DNA from: SAT2750 sp964476375
GTDB taxonomy: Bacteria; Planctomycetota; Planctomycetia; Pirellulales; Pirellulaceae
Direction of reading: 5' to 3'
Length of the DNA: 29,441 nt
Assembly: GCA_964476375.1 (NCBI GenBank)
Contig: CAYYZW010000004.1
Coordinates: 1 to 29,441 of the forward strand
The notes beneath the pieces were generated by a model. That model had not been told where the DNA came from and searched no databases. It worked only from the letters and a program-made list of their open reading frames with translations. This document shows, in pieces, positions 8,025-15,867 of the stretch. Both the position numbers and the translations under genes were made by a program. Position 1 is the stretch's first letter, and the number at the start of each line of letters is the position of its first letter.

Positions 8025-9173
8025 ATGACGTTGCTCGACTATGCACCGCAAACCCGTATCGTCCACGGCCCGGGCACCATCGAGCAACTCGGAACCCTGG
8101 CGGCAGAATTCTCTGTCGAACGGGCACTGGTCGTAAGTGATCCGGGAATTGTTTCAGCCGGACACACCCAGCTTGGGTGCGATGCCCTTTCGGAAGCCGG
8201 CATTGAATCCCTTGTCTTTTCCGAACTGGAAGAGAACCCAACCACCAGGGATGTCCAGAACGGTGTGGCGGTGGCACAGCAATTCCAGCCGCAGTTGCTC
8301 GTCGGACTTGGTGGTGGCAGCTCCATGGATTGCGCCAAGGGAATCAACTTCATCTACTCCTGTGGCGGCCAGATGAAGGACTACTGGGGAACCGGCAAGG
8401 CGACCGCTGACATGCTGCCGATGATCGCCGTTCCCACCACGGCAGGGACAGGCAGCGAGACCCAGTCGTTTGCACTCATCTCCGATGCCGACTCGCACAC
8501 CAAGATGGCATGTGGGGACAAGCGAGCCAGTTGCCGGATTGCTATTCTCGATCCGCAATTGACACTGACCCAGCCTGCCCAGCTGACTGCCCTGACAGGG
8601 ATTGATGCCATCGCCCATGCCCTGGAAACCTCCGTGACCACGCGTCGCAATGCCATCTCGCTGGTTTTCAGCCGGGAAGCCTGGCGGCTCCTGGCCGGCA
8701 ATTTCCCTCTTGTCCTGGAGGATGGTGCCTGCCTGGAAGCCCGTGCAGCAATGCAACTGGGAGCATGCCTGGCCGGGGTGGCCATCGAGAATTCGATGCT
8801 GGGGGCGGCCCATTCGCTGGCAAATCCACTGACCGCCAGCTATGGCATCGTGCATGGACAGGCAATCGCCATCATGCTCCCCCATGTGATTCGTTTCAAT
8901 GGAAAACAATGTGGCGACCAGTATGCCGAGTTACTGGCGGGAACCCATGCGCTGGATGACCGGCTCCCGAAGGGCGATCCCGATCAACTGGCCTCCTTCA
9001 TCGAAAGGCTGATCGATGATGCAGGATTGCCACAGCAACTGTCCAGTTGTGGAGTGGAAGAAGAACGGCTGGAGGAGCTGGCCTCGCAGGCGAGTCAACA
9101 GTGGACAGCCCAATTCAACCCCCGTAAAGTATCAGTGGAGGACTTCAAGGCGCTTTACCAGGCCGCCTTCTAG
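8025..9173 (+). CDS. Iron-containing alcohol dehydrogenase
   Basis: A 382-residue group III (metal-dependent) alcohol dehydrogenase, a typical family length. The nucleotide-binding motif GGGSSMD is at 96-102. The four metal ligands are visible as Asp194 and His198 (GIDAIAHALE), His263 (AAHSLANPL) and His277 (IVHGQA). ATG 8025 gives the standard N-terminus; an in-frame GTG at 7983 would add 14 unlikely residues. It interconverts an aldehyde and an alcohol with NAD(P)H. With the two genes before it, it could complete reduction of an acid to an alcohol, or run in reverse to oxidise an alcohol to an acyl product. 98 bases separate it from the ALDH gene. The substrate is not determinable from sequence. 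Confidence 0.92.
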   Translation: MTLLDYAPQTRIVHGPGTIEQLGTLAAEFSVERALVVSDPGIVSAGHTQLGCDALSEAGIESLVFSELEENPTTRDVQNGVAVAQQFQPQLLVGLGGGSSMDCAKGINFIYSCGGQMKDYWGTGKATADMLPMIAVPTTAGTGSETQSFALISDADSHTKMACGDKRASCRIAILDPQLTLTQPAQLTALTGIDAIAHALETSVTTRRNAISLVFSREAWRLLAGNFPLVLEDGACLEARAAMQLGACLAGVAIENSMLGAAHSLANPLTASYGIVHGQAIAIMLPHVIRFNGKQCGDQYAELLAGTHALDDRLPKGDPDQLASFIERLIDDAGLPQQLSSCGVEEERLEELASQASQQWTAQFNPRKVSVEDFKALYQAAF

Positions 9174-9220
9174 ACGTTCGTTCCGTTTGTCAAGCCAACC
9201 CCGCACTCCCCACCACTCCC

Positions 9221-10393
9221 ATGCTTACAGCTCCCCTCCCAGGTTCCCGCATGCCAATCGCCGCAGTACTGCTGCTGGCCATCGCCGTCGGGGTATCGAG
9301 CATTCCGGCCGGGGAGACGGGAAAGCCTGAAACAGAAGAAGAGTCCACGAGCAACTGGCCATTGTTTCGAGGCAACTCTCTTTCCCAGGGTGTGGCAAGC
9401 GGGTCACTGGTAGAAAAACCGGAACTGCTCTGGAAGTTCCAGGTCAAGGATGGCGCTTTTGAAGGAACACCGGCCGTGGTGGACGGAATCGTCTACATTG
9501 CCGACCTGGACGGGACGCTTTTTGCGCTGCGGCTGGCCAACGGCAAGAAATCCTGGGAATACAAGATCGAGGGTGGCTTCATTGCCTCTCCGGCAGTCCA
9601 CCAGAAACGGGTTTATGTCGGGGATTACGACGGCAACTTTTACTGCGTGGATGCCACCAATGGCAAGGCTCTCTGGGCCTTCAAGACCCAGGCCGAAATT
9701 GACGCCAGTGCCAACTTTTACAAGGACAAGGTGCTGATCGGTTCCTCCGATGCGACGCTCTACTGTCTCAACACCGCCGACGGCACACTCGCGTGGAAAC
9801 ACGAGATCGCCGACCAGATCCGCTGCAGCCCGACGATCGTCGGCAACCGCTGCTTCCTGGCCGGCTGTGACGGACGGCTGCACATCATTGATATCGACGA
9901 GGGCAAGGCGGTGTCGAACGTGGAACTGGATGGCCCTACCGGGGTCACCCCCGCCGTGCTCGGGGACCGTGTGTTCTTTGGAACCGAGGGGGGCGTCTTT
10001 TTTGCCATCGACTGGCGAAAGGCTGAAATTGCCTGGAAATATGCCGATGCGGAAACAGCACTGCCATTTCGAAGCAGTGCGGCGGTTACCAAGGGGTTCG
10101 TGCTTGTCGGGGGCCGCAACAAGCAGATCCTGGCCCTCGATCCGGACAATGGAAAGCCGCTCTGGAAATTCACCACTCGTGGACGTGTGGACTCCTCGCC
10201 GGTCATCGTCGGCAAGCGGATTTACGTCGGCGGTACCGACGGGCGGATTTACGGTCTGAACCTGGATACCGGGAAGCCGACCTGGGAATACGAGACCGGG
10301 GATGGCTTTGTCGGCTCCGCGGCCGTCGCCGCAGGCCGGCTTCTGATCGCCAGCGACGAGGGAACCGTTTACTGTTTTGGGGAAAAGAAATAA
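9221..10393 (+). CDS. Secreted PQQ-like beta-propeller repeat protein
   Basis: 390 residues. The N-terminus has Arg10 followed by a hydrophobic stretch (about 12-27) and a small-residue region, consistent with Sec export; starting at 9221 keeps the positive n-region, while ATG 9251 is an alternative. After the signal come seven to eight repeats of about 40 residues with the pattern V-x-G-x-x-Y/F-x-G-x-x-D-G-x-L/F-x-A/C-L-D and W-x-x-x-T/I, the PQQ-like (BamB-like) quinoprotein propeller. Such propellers are abundant in planctomycetes and usually scaffold protein interactions. The Trp-docking motif does not prove PQQ binding. Its place 47 bases after the iron alcohol dehydrogenase and 47 bases before the radical SAM gene suggests co-transcription, but its export means it need not act with the cytosolic enzymes. 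Confidence 0.85.
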   Translation: MLTAPLPGSRMPIAAVLLLAIAVGVSSIPAGETGKPETEEESTSNWPLFRGNSLSQGVASGSLVEKPELLWKFQVKDGAFEGTPAVVDGIVYIADLDGTLFALRLANGKKSWEYKIEGGFIASPAVHQKRVYVGDYDGNFYCVDATNGKALWAFKTQAEIDASANFYKDKVLIGSSDATLYCLNTADGTLAWKHEIADQIRCSPTIVGNRCFLAGCDGRLHIIDIDEGKAVSNVELDGPTGVTPAVLGDRVFFGTEGGVFFAIDWRKAEIAWKYADAETALPFRSSAAVTKGFVLVGGRNKQILALDPDNGKPLWKFTTRGRVDSSPVIVGKRIYVGGTDGRIYGLNLDTGKPTWEYETGDGFVGSAAVAAGRLLIASDEGTVYCFGEKK

Positions 10394-10440
10394 GGATCCT
10401 GGCAGCCTTTCGGGGGAACCGCCCGGGTCCTTTCATCCAG

Positions 10441-11751
10441 ATGACAAGCGAACCAAGCAAAACCGAGGTGGGGAGTTATTTCATCTCCAACTACCCCCCT
10501 TTTTCCACATGGGACCAGGATTCCCTGGAGGAGGTGGAACGTGCCCTGCAATCCCCACCGACAGTGCAGACACCACTTGGTCTCTACCTTCACATTCCCT
10601 TCTGCCGAAAACGTTGCAAGTTCTGCTATTTCAAGGTCTTCACCGAAAACAAGGCCTCGGATATCGAGCTTTATGTCTCCGCGCTCTCGCGGGAAATCGA
10701 GCTGGTAAGCCAGCTGCCGATCATGGGAGGACGTCCCTTCCGCTTCGTCTACTTCGGTGGCGGCACTCCCTCGTTTCTCAGCCCCAGGCAGTTAACCAGC
10801 CTGGTCGACCGGCTGCGGGCAAACATCAACTGGGATGATGCCGAGGAGGTGACTTTCGAATGTGAGCCGGGAACGCTCTCCGAACCCAAGATCAAGACAC
10901 TCAAACAGCTGGGCGTGACCAGGCTCAGCCTGGGCGTGGAGAACTTCAGTGACAAGGTCCTGGAGGAGAATGGCCGCGCCCATCTCTCACCGGAGATCTA
11001 CAAGTCCTGGGAATGGATCAAGGCGGCCGATTTTGACAACGTCAATATTGACCTGATCTCCGGCATGGTCGGCGAGACGGATGAAAACTGGCAGGAGAAT
11101 ATCCGCCGCACGATCGAGCTGGATCCGGAAAGCGTGACGATCTACCAGATGGAACTGCCATTTAACACGGTCTACTCCCAGGACATCCTCGGCAACCGGA
11201 TCGAGACACCTGTCGCTGACTGGCCCACCAAGCGTGACTGGGTCGACCAGGCTTTCCGTCAGCTGGAAGAAGCCGGCTACCACGTCTCCAGCGCCTACAC
11301 GATGGTCAAGAACCCGGACAAAGTGACTTTCAGTTACCGGGATAATCTCTGGATGGGTTCCGACCTGCTGGCCACCGGCATCGCCAGCTTCGGTCATGTC
11401 TCCGGGGTCCATTACCAGAACCTGCCCGAGTGGGATGACTACGTGGGTGCCCTGCTCCAGGATGACCGCCTGCCCCTGGGCCGTGGCAATGGCCCCACGG
11501 ATTCCCAGTTACTTATCCGCGAGATGATCCTGCAACTCAAGAAAGGGCACCTGGAAGCCGGTTACTTCCAGGACAAGTTCGCTGTCGACATCCTCCAGCA
11601 GTGGGACGCGACCTGGAGCGGTTATGAAGAAGAAGGGCTCTTGACTCGTGGTTCCGACCGGATTGAGCTGACCCGACAGGGCCTGCTCTGTGTGGATGCG
11701 CTGCTGCCCGCCTTCTTCGAAGAACAACACCAGGGGGTGCGGTACACATGA
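10441..11751 (+). CDS. HemN/HemW-like radical SAM protein
   Basis: 436 residues. The radical SAM cluster motif is CRKRCKFC (Cys55, Cys59, Cys62) within HIPFCRKRCKFCYF. The SAM-binding GGGTPS is at 106-111, with later barrel elements such as FECEPGT, a GVE-type strand and IDLISGMVGE. The layout, including a C-terminal winged-helix-like part, follows the HemN/HemW branch. The residues after the third Cys (YFKVF) differ from both HemN, which has a fourth nearby Cys, and the CDF pattern of HemW, so neither coproporphyrinogen oxidase activity nor heme chaperoning should be assumed. It probably performs 5'-deoxyadenosyl-radical chemistry. The last four bases overlap the start of the H-protein-like gene (ATGA), indicating coupled translation. 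A ferredoxin two genes on could supply electrons. Confidence 0.88.
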   Translation: MTSEPSKTEVGSYFISNYPPFSTWDQDSLEEVERALQSPPTVQTPLGLYLHIPFCRKRCKFCYFKVFTENKASDIELYVSALSREIELVSQLPIMGGRPFRFVYFGGGTPSFLSPRQLTSLVDRLRANINWDDAEEVTFECEPGTLSEPKIKTLKQLGVTRLSLGVENFSDKVLEENGRAHLSPEIYKSWEWIKAADFDNVNIDLISGMVGETDENWQENIRRTIELDPESVTIYQMELPFNTVYSQDILGNRIETPVADWPTKRDWVDQAFRQLEEAGYHVSSAYTMVKNPDKVTFSYRDNLWMGSDLLATGIASFGHVSGVHYQNLPEWDDYVGALLQDDRLPLGRGNGPTDSQLLIREMILQLKKGHLEAGYFQDKFAVDILQQWDATWSGYEEEGLLTRGSDRIELTRQGLLCVDALLPAFFEEQHQGVRYT

Positions 11752-12212
11752 GTGATCCGTTGGTGTTCCAGATGGGTGAGTTCCCGGCAGAATTCCCCGT
11801 CGAACTCCAGTACGCCAGGAACCACATGTGGGCCGAGTTGCGCGGGGATATTTATCGCTTCGGATTTACCGCCTACGCCGTCCGGCTGCTGCAGGATGTC
11901 TACTTCCTGGACTGGAATTTTGACGCCGGGGTCGAGTTGCAGCCGCAGCAGGAACTGGGCTCGATCGAGAGCAAGAAGGCAGAAAGCTCGCTCTATGCCC
12001 CCCTGGGCGGGAAACTGACACTCTTGAACGAGCAGTTGATGGCCGACCCCTCTGGTATCAATCTGGATAAATATGGAGATGGGTGGTTGTTTGAGATAGA
12101 CCCGGCTGACGACAATACAACAGCTGACCTGATGAACGCAGCAGAGTACCTGGTCCACCTGGAGGATGTCTGGAAAATTACCCAGCAGACAATCAAGGGA
12201 CAGCTCAATTGA
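11748..12212 (+). CDS. Glycine cleavage H-protein-like lipoyl carrier (divergent GcvH paralogue)
   Basis: A 154-residue single lipoyl domain aligned by eye with GcvH across its length: the N-terminal VELQYARNHMW block, the YAVRLLQDVYFLDW block, the lipoylation hairpin IESKKAESSLYAPLGG, and the DGWLFEI C-terminal block. Lys77 aligns with the lipoylated lysine of the ESVKA loop in GcvH, and Lys76 lies beside it. No gcvT, gcvP or lipoate ligase gene is nearby, so this is an orphan carrier rather than part of a glycine cleavage operon. Its start overlaps the radical SAM stop by four bases and a dicluster ferredoxin follows after 49 bases. It may carry a substrate or reducing equivalents for the radical SAM enzyme (inference), by analogy with other non-glycine uses of GcvH-like proteins such as LbpA in sulfur oxidation. 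Confidence 0.85.
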   Translation: MSDPLVFQMGEFPAEFPVELQYARNHMWAELRGDIYRFGFTAYAVRLLQDVYFLDWNFDAGVELQPQQELGSIESKKAESSLYAPLGGKLTLLNEQLMADPSGINLDKYGDGWLFEIDPADDNTTADLMNAAEYLVHLEDVWKITQQTIKGQLN

Positions 12213-12261
12213 GCCCCTTCCTCCAGCCACCCATGCAGCCACTTCCACCGGAGAACCAACC

Positions 12262-13278
12262 GTGGGTTTCCCCGTATTTATTTCCCTTGGGCAGAGCCAT
12301 CATCCCGCCAAACGGGAACTGGAAAAAGAGATTGCCGGTTACCTCCACCAGCATCCCGAATTCCAGGTCACGATGCTCGCCAACCTCTACGACCTCAAGC
12401 CCGATGGGCCGGCGATTGAAGCACTCGGGGCGGTGGAGGGAGAGATGCTGGTCTTTTCCTGGAACTACCAGCGGGCAGCCCACTGGATTCTTGACCGGAA
12501 CAATATCCGTGGCTCGGTCGGGGAGATCGAGCTTCAGCCGGATTCCGGGGACGATGACGACGAACTGGAAGATGAACTCGATGAGGAGCAGGGCGAGCAG
12601 GTACCACGGGTACTGGATGACCGTCCCCTGCCAGACCGGCAGATTTACTGTGTGAACCTGCAAAGCAGCAGTTCTGCCGAGGACTTCATCGAGGAGGCCG
12701 AGCGAATCGCGGCCAGTTCTCTCGGGCAATGGATCCAGGGAGATCCCACAGAAGAACAACTGGCCCGCTTCCAGAAACCGGCCAACGATGCCTCCCAGGA
12801 CCCCGCTTCGCTTCCTGAAACGATCGAGGCGGAGAACGGTCGCCGCTGGTACCCGGTGATTGATTTCAGCCGCTGCACCAACTGCATGGAGTGTATCGAT
12901 TTCTGCCTGTTCGGCGTTTACGGAGTTGACCGGGCAGAAACGATCCTCGTGGAACAACCGGACAATTGCCGCAAGGGATGCCCGGCCTGCAGCCGAGTCT
13001 GTCCGGAGAATGCGATTGTCTTTCCCCAGCATAAAACACCCGCTATTGCCGGCGCGCCGGTCAACGTGGGAGGCCTCAAGATCGATCTCTCGCTGCTGTT
13101 TGGCAAACCGGAAGCGGCCGACGTGGCCGCCCGGGAACGGGATGAACAGCTGATGCTGGCGGGCCGTGCGCCGGTCGACAGTGACGAGCAGCCACTGGAA
13201 AAAAGACAGCTGGGGAAGCCGGCCGGACCAGCGGACGAACTGGATGCCCTGCTGGATGAACTGGAAACCCTGGAATAA
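12262..13278 (+). CDS. 2[4Fe-4S] ferredoxin-domain protein with unknown N-terminal domain
   Basis: 338 residues from GTG 12262, chosen because CGGAG lies eight bases upstream. An upstream in-frame ATG at 12166 would overlap the lipoyl-protein gene and encode non-conserved sequence. Residues 1-92 form an alpha/beta-type domain I cannot assign. Residues 97-110 are a highly acidic linker. Two cluster motifs follow: C-x2-C-x2-C-x3-C at Cys205/208/211/215 and C-x3-C-x2-C-x3-CP at Cys236/240/243/247. The second has an extra residue after its first Cys. The C-terminal tail is charged. It is cytosolic with no signal peptide. As part of the radical SAM and lipoyl-carrier cassette it is a plausible electron donor for the radical SAM cluster. 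Confidence is high for the ferredoxin part and low for its role. Confidence 0.83.
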   Translation: MGFPVFISLGQSHHPAKRELEKEIAGYLHQHPEFQVTMLANLYDLKPDGPAIEALGAVEGEMLVFSWNYQRAAHWILDRNNIRGSVGEIELQPDSGDDDDELEDELDEEQGEQVPRVLDDRPLPDRQIYCVNLQSSSSAEDFIEEAERIAASSLGQWIQGDPTEEQLARFQKPANDASQDPASLPETIEAENGRRWYPVIDFSRCTNCMECIDFCLFGVYGVDRAETILVEQPDNCRKGCPACSRVCPENAIVFPQHKTPAIAGAPVNVGGLKIDLSLLFGKPEAADVAARERDEQLMLAGRAPVDSDEQPLEKRQLGKPAGPADELDALLDELETLE

Positions 13279-13317
13279 CCCGTTCCATTCTTCCCTCAAG
13301 AAAACAAGAGGAACCCC

Positions 13318-14670
13318 ATGAGTAATCTACGGGCCTTCGGTGCCCAGGGCGACGGACAGGCAGACGATACGGCCGCACTGGAACACATCATTGAAGAGGG
13401 CGACGGGAGGATCCGCCTGCCACGCGGGACCTACAGGATCAGCCGCACGATCGAGATCGACGTCAGCAAGCAGGGCCCGATCAGCATCGAGGGCAGCGGG
13501 GGGACCGCGCGGATCGTGATGACCGGCCCAGGGCCCGCCCTGCGACTACGAGGCACCCACGACGGCACGGGAGATCCCGGCACCCGGTCCGACAATGTCA
13601 AGCTGCTCGAACGCATGCCAACAATCTCCGGGCTCGAAATCACCGCAGAACATGCCGAGGCGGACGGCCTTGAACTGGTCGGCACCATGCAGCCTGTCCT
13701 CACCAGCCTGCTGATCCACGGCGTGCGAGATGGGATCCGGCTTCACAAGCGGAACCGGAATGTCCTGATCAACCACTGTCACATCTACAACAACACCGGG
13801 GTCGGAATCTTCTTTGACGAGGTCAACCTCCACCAGGTGAATATCACGGGTAACCACATCAGCTATAACCGGCTGGGGGGTATCCGGCTGGAACGGTCCG
13901 AGGTCCGCAACCTGCAGATCACCGGGAATGACATCGAGTACAACAACCATGCCGAGCACGGTACCGAGCCGGAACCGACGGCCGAGATTTACGTCGATGT
14001 CTCCGCCCCCGGAGCAAGCGTGAACGAGGTGACGGTCGCCTCCAACACGATCCAGGCGACCTCCTCACCCGGGGGTGCCAACATCCTCATCCGGGATGAC
14101 CAGCAGCAGAACCTGCGGCCCGGACTCTGGACGATCAGCGGAAACATCATTGGTAGCCAGGAGAACAACGTCCACCTGATCGGCTGCCGTGGCATCGTGA
14201 TCAGCGGCAACTGTATCTACTCGGCCGCCAACCGCAACATCCTGGCTGAGCAGTGCGAGCTGGTGACCATCGGGAACAATGAATTCCGCCGCCACACCCC
14301 CCGTCTCGGCTGTGGCGTGCGACTGGTCGACTCGAGTGACTGCATCCTTAACAGCTGCAGCTGGCTGGACGATTCAGAAACCGGGCAGGCCTCCGGCGCA
14401 TCGCTGCTGGAACTGGTCCGTTGCCAGCGGATATCGATCGGCCACTGCCAGCTGCTGGACGGGGTCCCGGGTGGCATTGATGTCAGCGACAGCAGCTGGG
14501 TAACGATTGCAAGCTGCCTGCTGACCGACCGGCGGTCTCCCCCGCTGGCCCGGCATCTGGTGCGTTTTACCGGCGAAGGAGAGGCCAACCTGCTCGACGG
14601 CAACCGGCTGGGGAGTTGCCTTGGTGACCCGCTGCTGCTGGATGACTCAGCCGGCGTGGAGCAACGATAG
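13318..14670 (+). CDS. Right-handed parallel beta-helix protein (pectate-lyase-like fold)
   Basis: 450 residues; ATG 13318 has AGAGGA eight bases upstream. The N-terminus FGAQGDGQADDTAAL matches the start of pectate-lyase-superfamily and GH28-like beta-helix proteins, and L-P-R-G-T-Y-R-I follows as in that family. From about 110 to 420 it shows many short beta-helix rungs with N-x-I and I-x-G-N-x-I patterns (ITGNHISYN, ITGNDIEYN, ISGNIIG, ISGNCIY). No signal peptide is visible, which is unusual for a polysaccharide-acting beta-helix enzyme. The spacing of 39 bases from the ferredoxin gene suggests the same operon. Catalytic residues cannot be assigned, so lyase, hydrolase, epimerase or a purely structural role all remain open. 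Confidence 0.82.
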   Translation: MSNLRAFGAQGDGQADDTAALEHIIEEGDGRIRLPRGTYRISRTIEIDVSKQGPISIEGSGGTARIVMTGPGPALRLRGTHDGTGDPGTRSDNVKLLERMPTISGLEITAEHAEADGLELVGTMQPVLTSLLIHGVRDGIRLHKRNRNVLINHCHIYNNTGVGIFFDEVNLHQVNITGNHISYNRLGGIRLERSEVRNLQITGNDIEYNNHAEHGTEPEPTAEIYVDVSAPGASVNEVTVASNTIQATSSPGGANILIRDDQQQNLRPGLWTISGNIIGSQENNVHLIGCRGIVISGNCIYSAANRNILAEQCELVTIGNNEFRRHTPRLGCGVRLVDSSDCILNSCSWLDDSETGQASGASLLELVRCQRISIGHCQLLDGVPGGIDVSDSSWVTIASCLLTDRRSPPLARHLVRFTGEGEANLLDGNRLGSCLGDPLLLDDSAGVEQR

Positions 14671-14681
14671 GAGCCGGTTCC

Positions 14682-15683
14682 CTAGCGCTGCCAGCTCCAG
14701 CCCTCACGGAGCTGGTCATTGACCACCGCTCCCTCCGGCCATTCCCCACGGGAGAGCTTGATAATACAGTCAGCTGCCTCCACGCCCATCCCTTCGGAGG
14801 ATTTCTCATCGGTCCCTGCCTTGTGGGGGCTGACCACCACGTTATCGAGCTCGAAGAGAGGATTCTCGGCGGACGTCGGTTCGACTTCAAAAACATCCAA
14901 ACCCGCCGCATGAATGATCCCCTCCTGCAGGGCCTCGACCAGGTCCGCTTCGGCCACCACACCCCCGCGAGCCGTGTTGAGCAGGATGGCACGGTCCTTC
15001 ATGAGGGCAAATGCATCCCGGTTCATCATCCCCCGGGTCTCGTCGTTCAGTGGGCAGTGAATACTGACAATGTCACTTCGCTGAAGCAGTTGCTCAAAAT
15101 CGACCAGTTCAATCCCCTGCTCCTGGACAAAGTCCTGCTGGGGAAAATTCTCGCAGGCCAGCACATCCATCCCCAGCGCACGGGCGCGAACTGCCGTGCT
15201 GCGGCCAATCCGCCCCAACCCCAGGATGCCAAATGTCTGGCCCCGGATCGGCATCAAGAGGTCCGTCGGCCAGGCACCGCCCCGCACCGCCCGGTCATTC
15301 ACCACGATCCGCTTGGTCACGGCAAACAGCAGGGCCAGTGTCAACTCCGCGACCGATTCATGATTGCTGGTCGGGGTGACGGTCACCGCCACCTGGTGCG
15401 AGGTGGCCGACTCCACATCGACACGGTCAAAACCAACACCAGCCCGGGCAATCACCTTCAGCTGCGGAAGCGACTCGATGACTTTCGGCGTGTAATACTC
15501 GCCGCCGGCCACCGTCGCATCCACTCCCGCGATCACCTCGATCGTCTCCTCCTCGCTATGCAGGCCCCGGGTGAATGTCGAATCCTCCGGGTAACGAATC
15601 TCAAACCCGGCATCCTGGAACATCTGGACGTACGGCGCGTCGGTCTTGTAATAGGCCTCGGGGAAAATCATAACACTGGGCAT
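14682..15683 (-). CDS. D-isomer 2-hydroxyacid dehydrogenase (phosphoglycerate dehydrogenase-like)
   Basis: 333 residues. The NAD-binding Rossmann motif GLGRIG is at 155-160. The catalytic triad typical of the family is visible as Arg239 (LLNTARGG), Glu268 (GLDVFEVEP) and His287 (SPHKAG); the substrate-loop RAGVGFDRVD is at 80-89. It lacks the ACT domain of longer SerA forms. It reversibly reduces a 2-keto acid to a D-2-hydroxy acid. Because it is divergent from a sugar-isomerase and transporter pair with a shared upstream region holding two operator-like dyads, a role in a catabolic pathway is as likely as serine synthesis. The stop lies 11 bases from the convergent beta-helix gene. Confidence 0.9.
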   Translation of the reverse strand: MPSVMIFPEAYYKTDAPYVQMFQDAGFEIRYPEDSTFTRGLHSEEETIEVIAGVDATVAGGEYYTPKVIESLPQLKVIARAGVGFDRVDVESATSHQVAVTVTPTSNHESVAELTLALLFAVTKRIVVNDRAVRGGAWPTDLLMPIRGQTFGILGLGRIGRSTAVRARALGMDVLACENFPQQDFVQEQGIELVDFEQLLQRSDIVSIHCPLNDETRGMMNRDAFALMKDRAILLNTARGGVVAEADLVEALQEGIIHAAGLDVFEVEPTSAENPLFELDNVVVSPHKAGTDEKSSEGMGVEAADCIIKLSRGEWPEGAVVNDQLREGWSWQR

Positions 15684-15751
15684 GGGAAACCTTCGGGCAG
15701 GGGTCAGGTGGAGAGAATGTACAGCTGGTCTGGTACGCCACGGCGATAGCA

Positions 15752-15823
15752 GGTTTTAACACGCGAGCCGGTCGAGGAAAACCTGCGGGCCAGCAACATG
15801 ACCTCGCCAGCTGTGTTAAAACA
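15752..15823. promoter_or_regulatory. Two operator-like dyads in a divergent promoter region
   Basis: In the 184-base gap between the 2-hydroxyacid dehydrogenase and the sugar isomerase, two near-identical sites occur in opposite orientation. Site one is 15752-15761 (GGTT-TT-AACA) and site two is 15814-15823 (TGTT-AA-AACA), with centres 62 bases apart. They share GTTTTAACAC/GTGTTAAAAC as a 10-base inverted repeat, and each is itself a dyad of TGTT-N2-AACA type. This fits a dimeric repressor acting on both divergent promoters, possibly with looping. No regulator gene is in the window. Confidence 0.45.
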
Positions 15824-15867
15824 TGCGAACCATCGGCGAACACCAATAGCCCGGAGAAACCGGTAAC

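Noticed and set aside
6532..8277. 581-residue open frame antisense to the ALDH and iron alcohol dehydrogenase genes
   Set aside because: It spans two clear genes on the other strand and their gap, and shows no motif. It is a high-GC shadow frame.
10441..11751. Calling the radical SAM gene hemN or hemW
   Set aside because: The residues after the cluster motif do not match either signature and the context is not heme-related.
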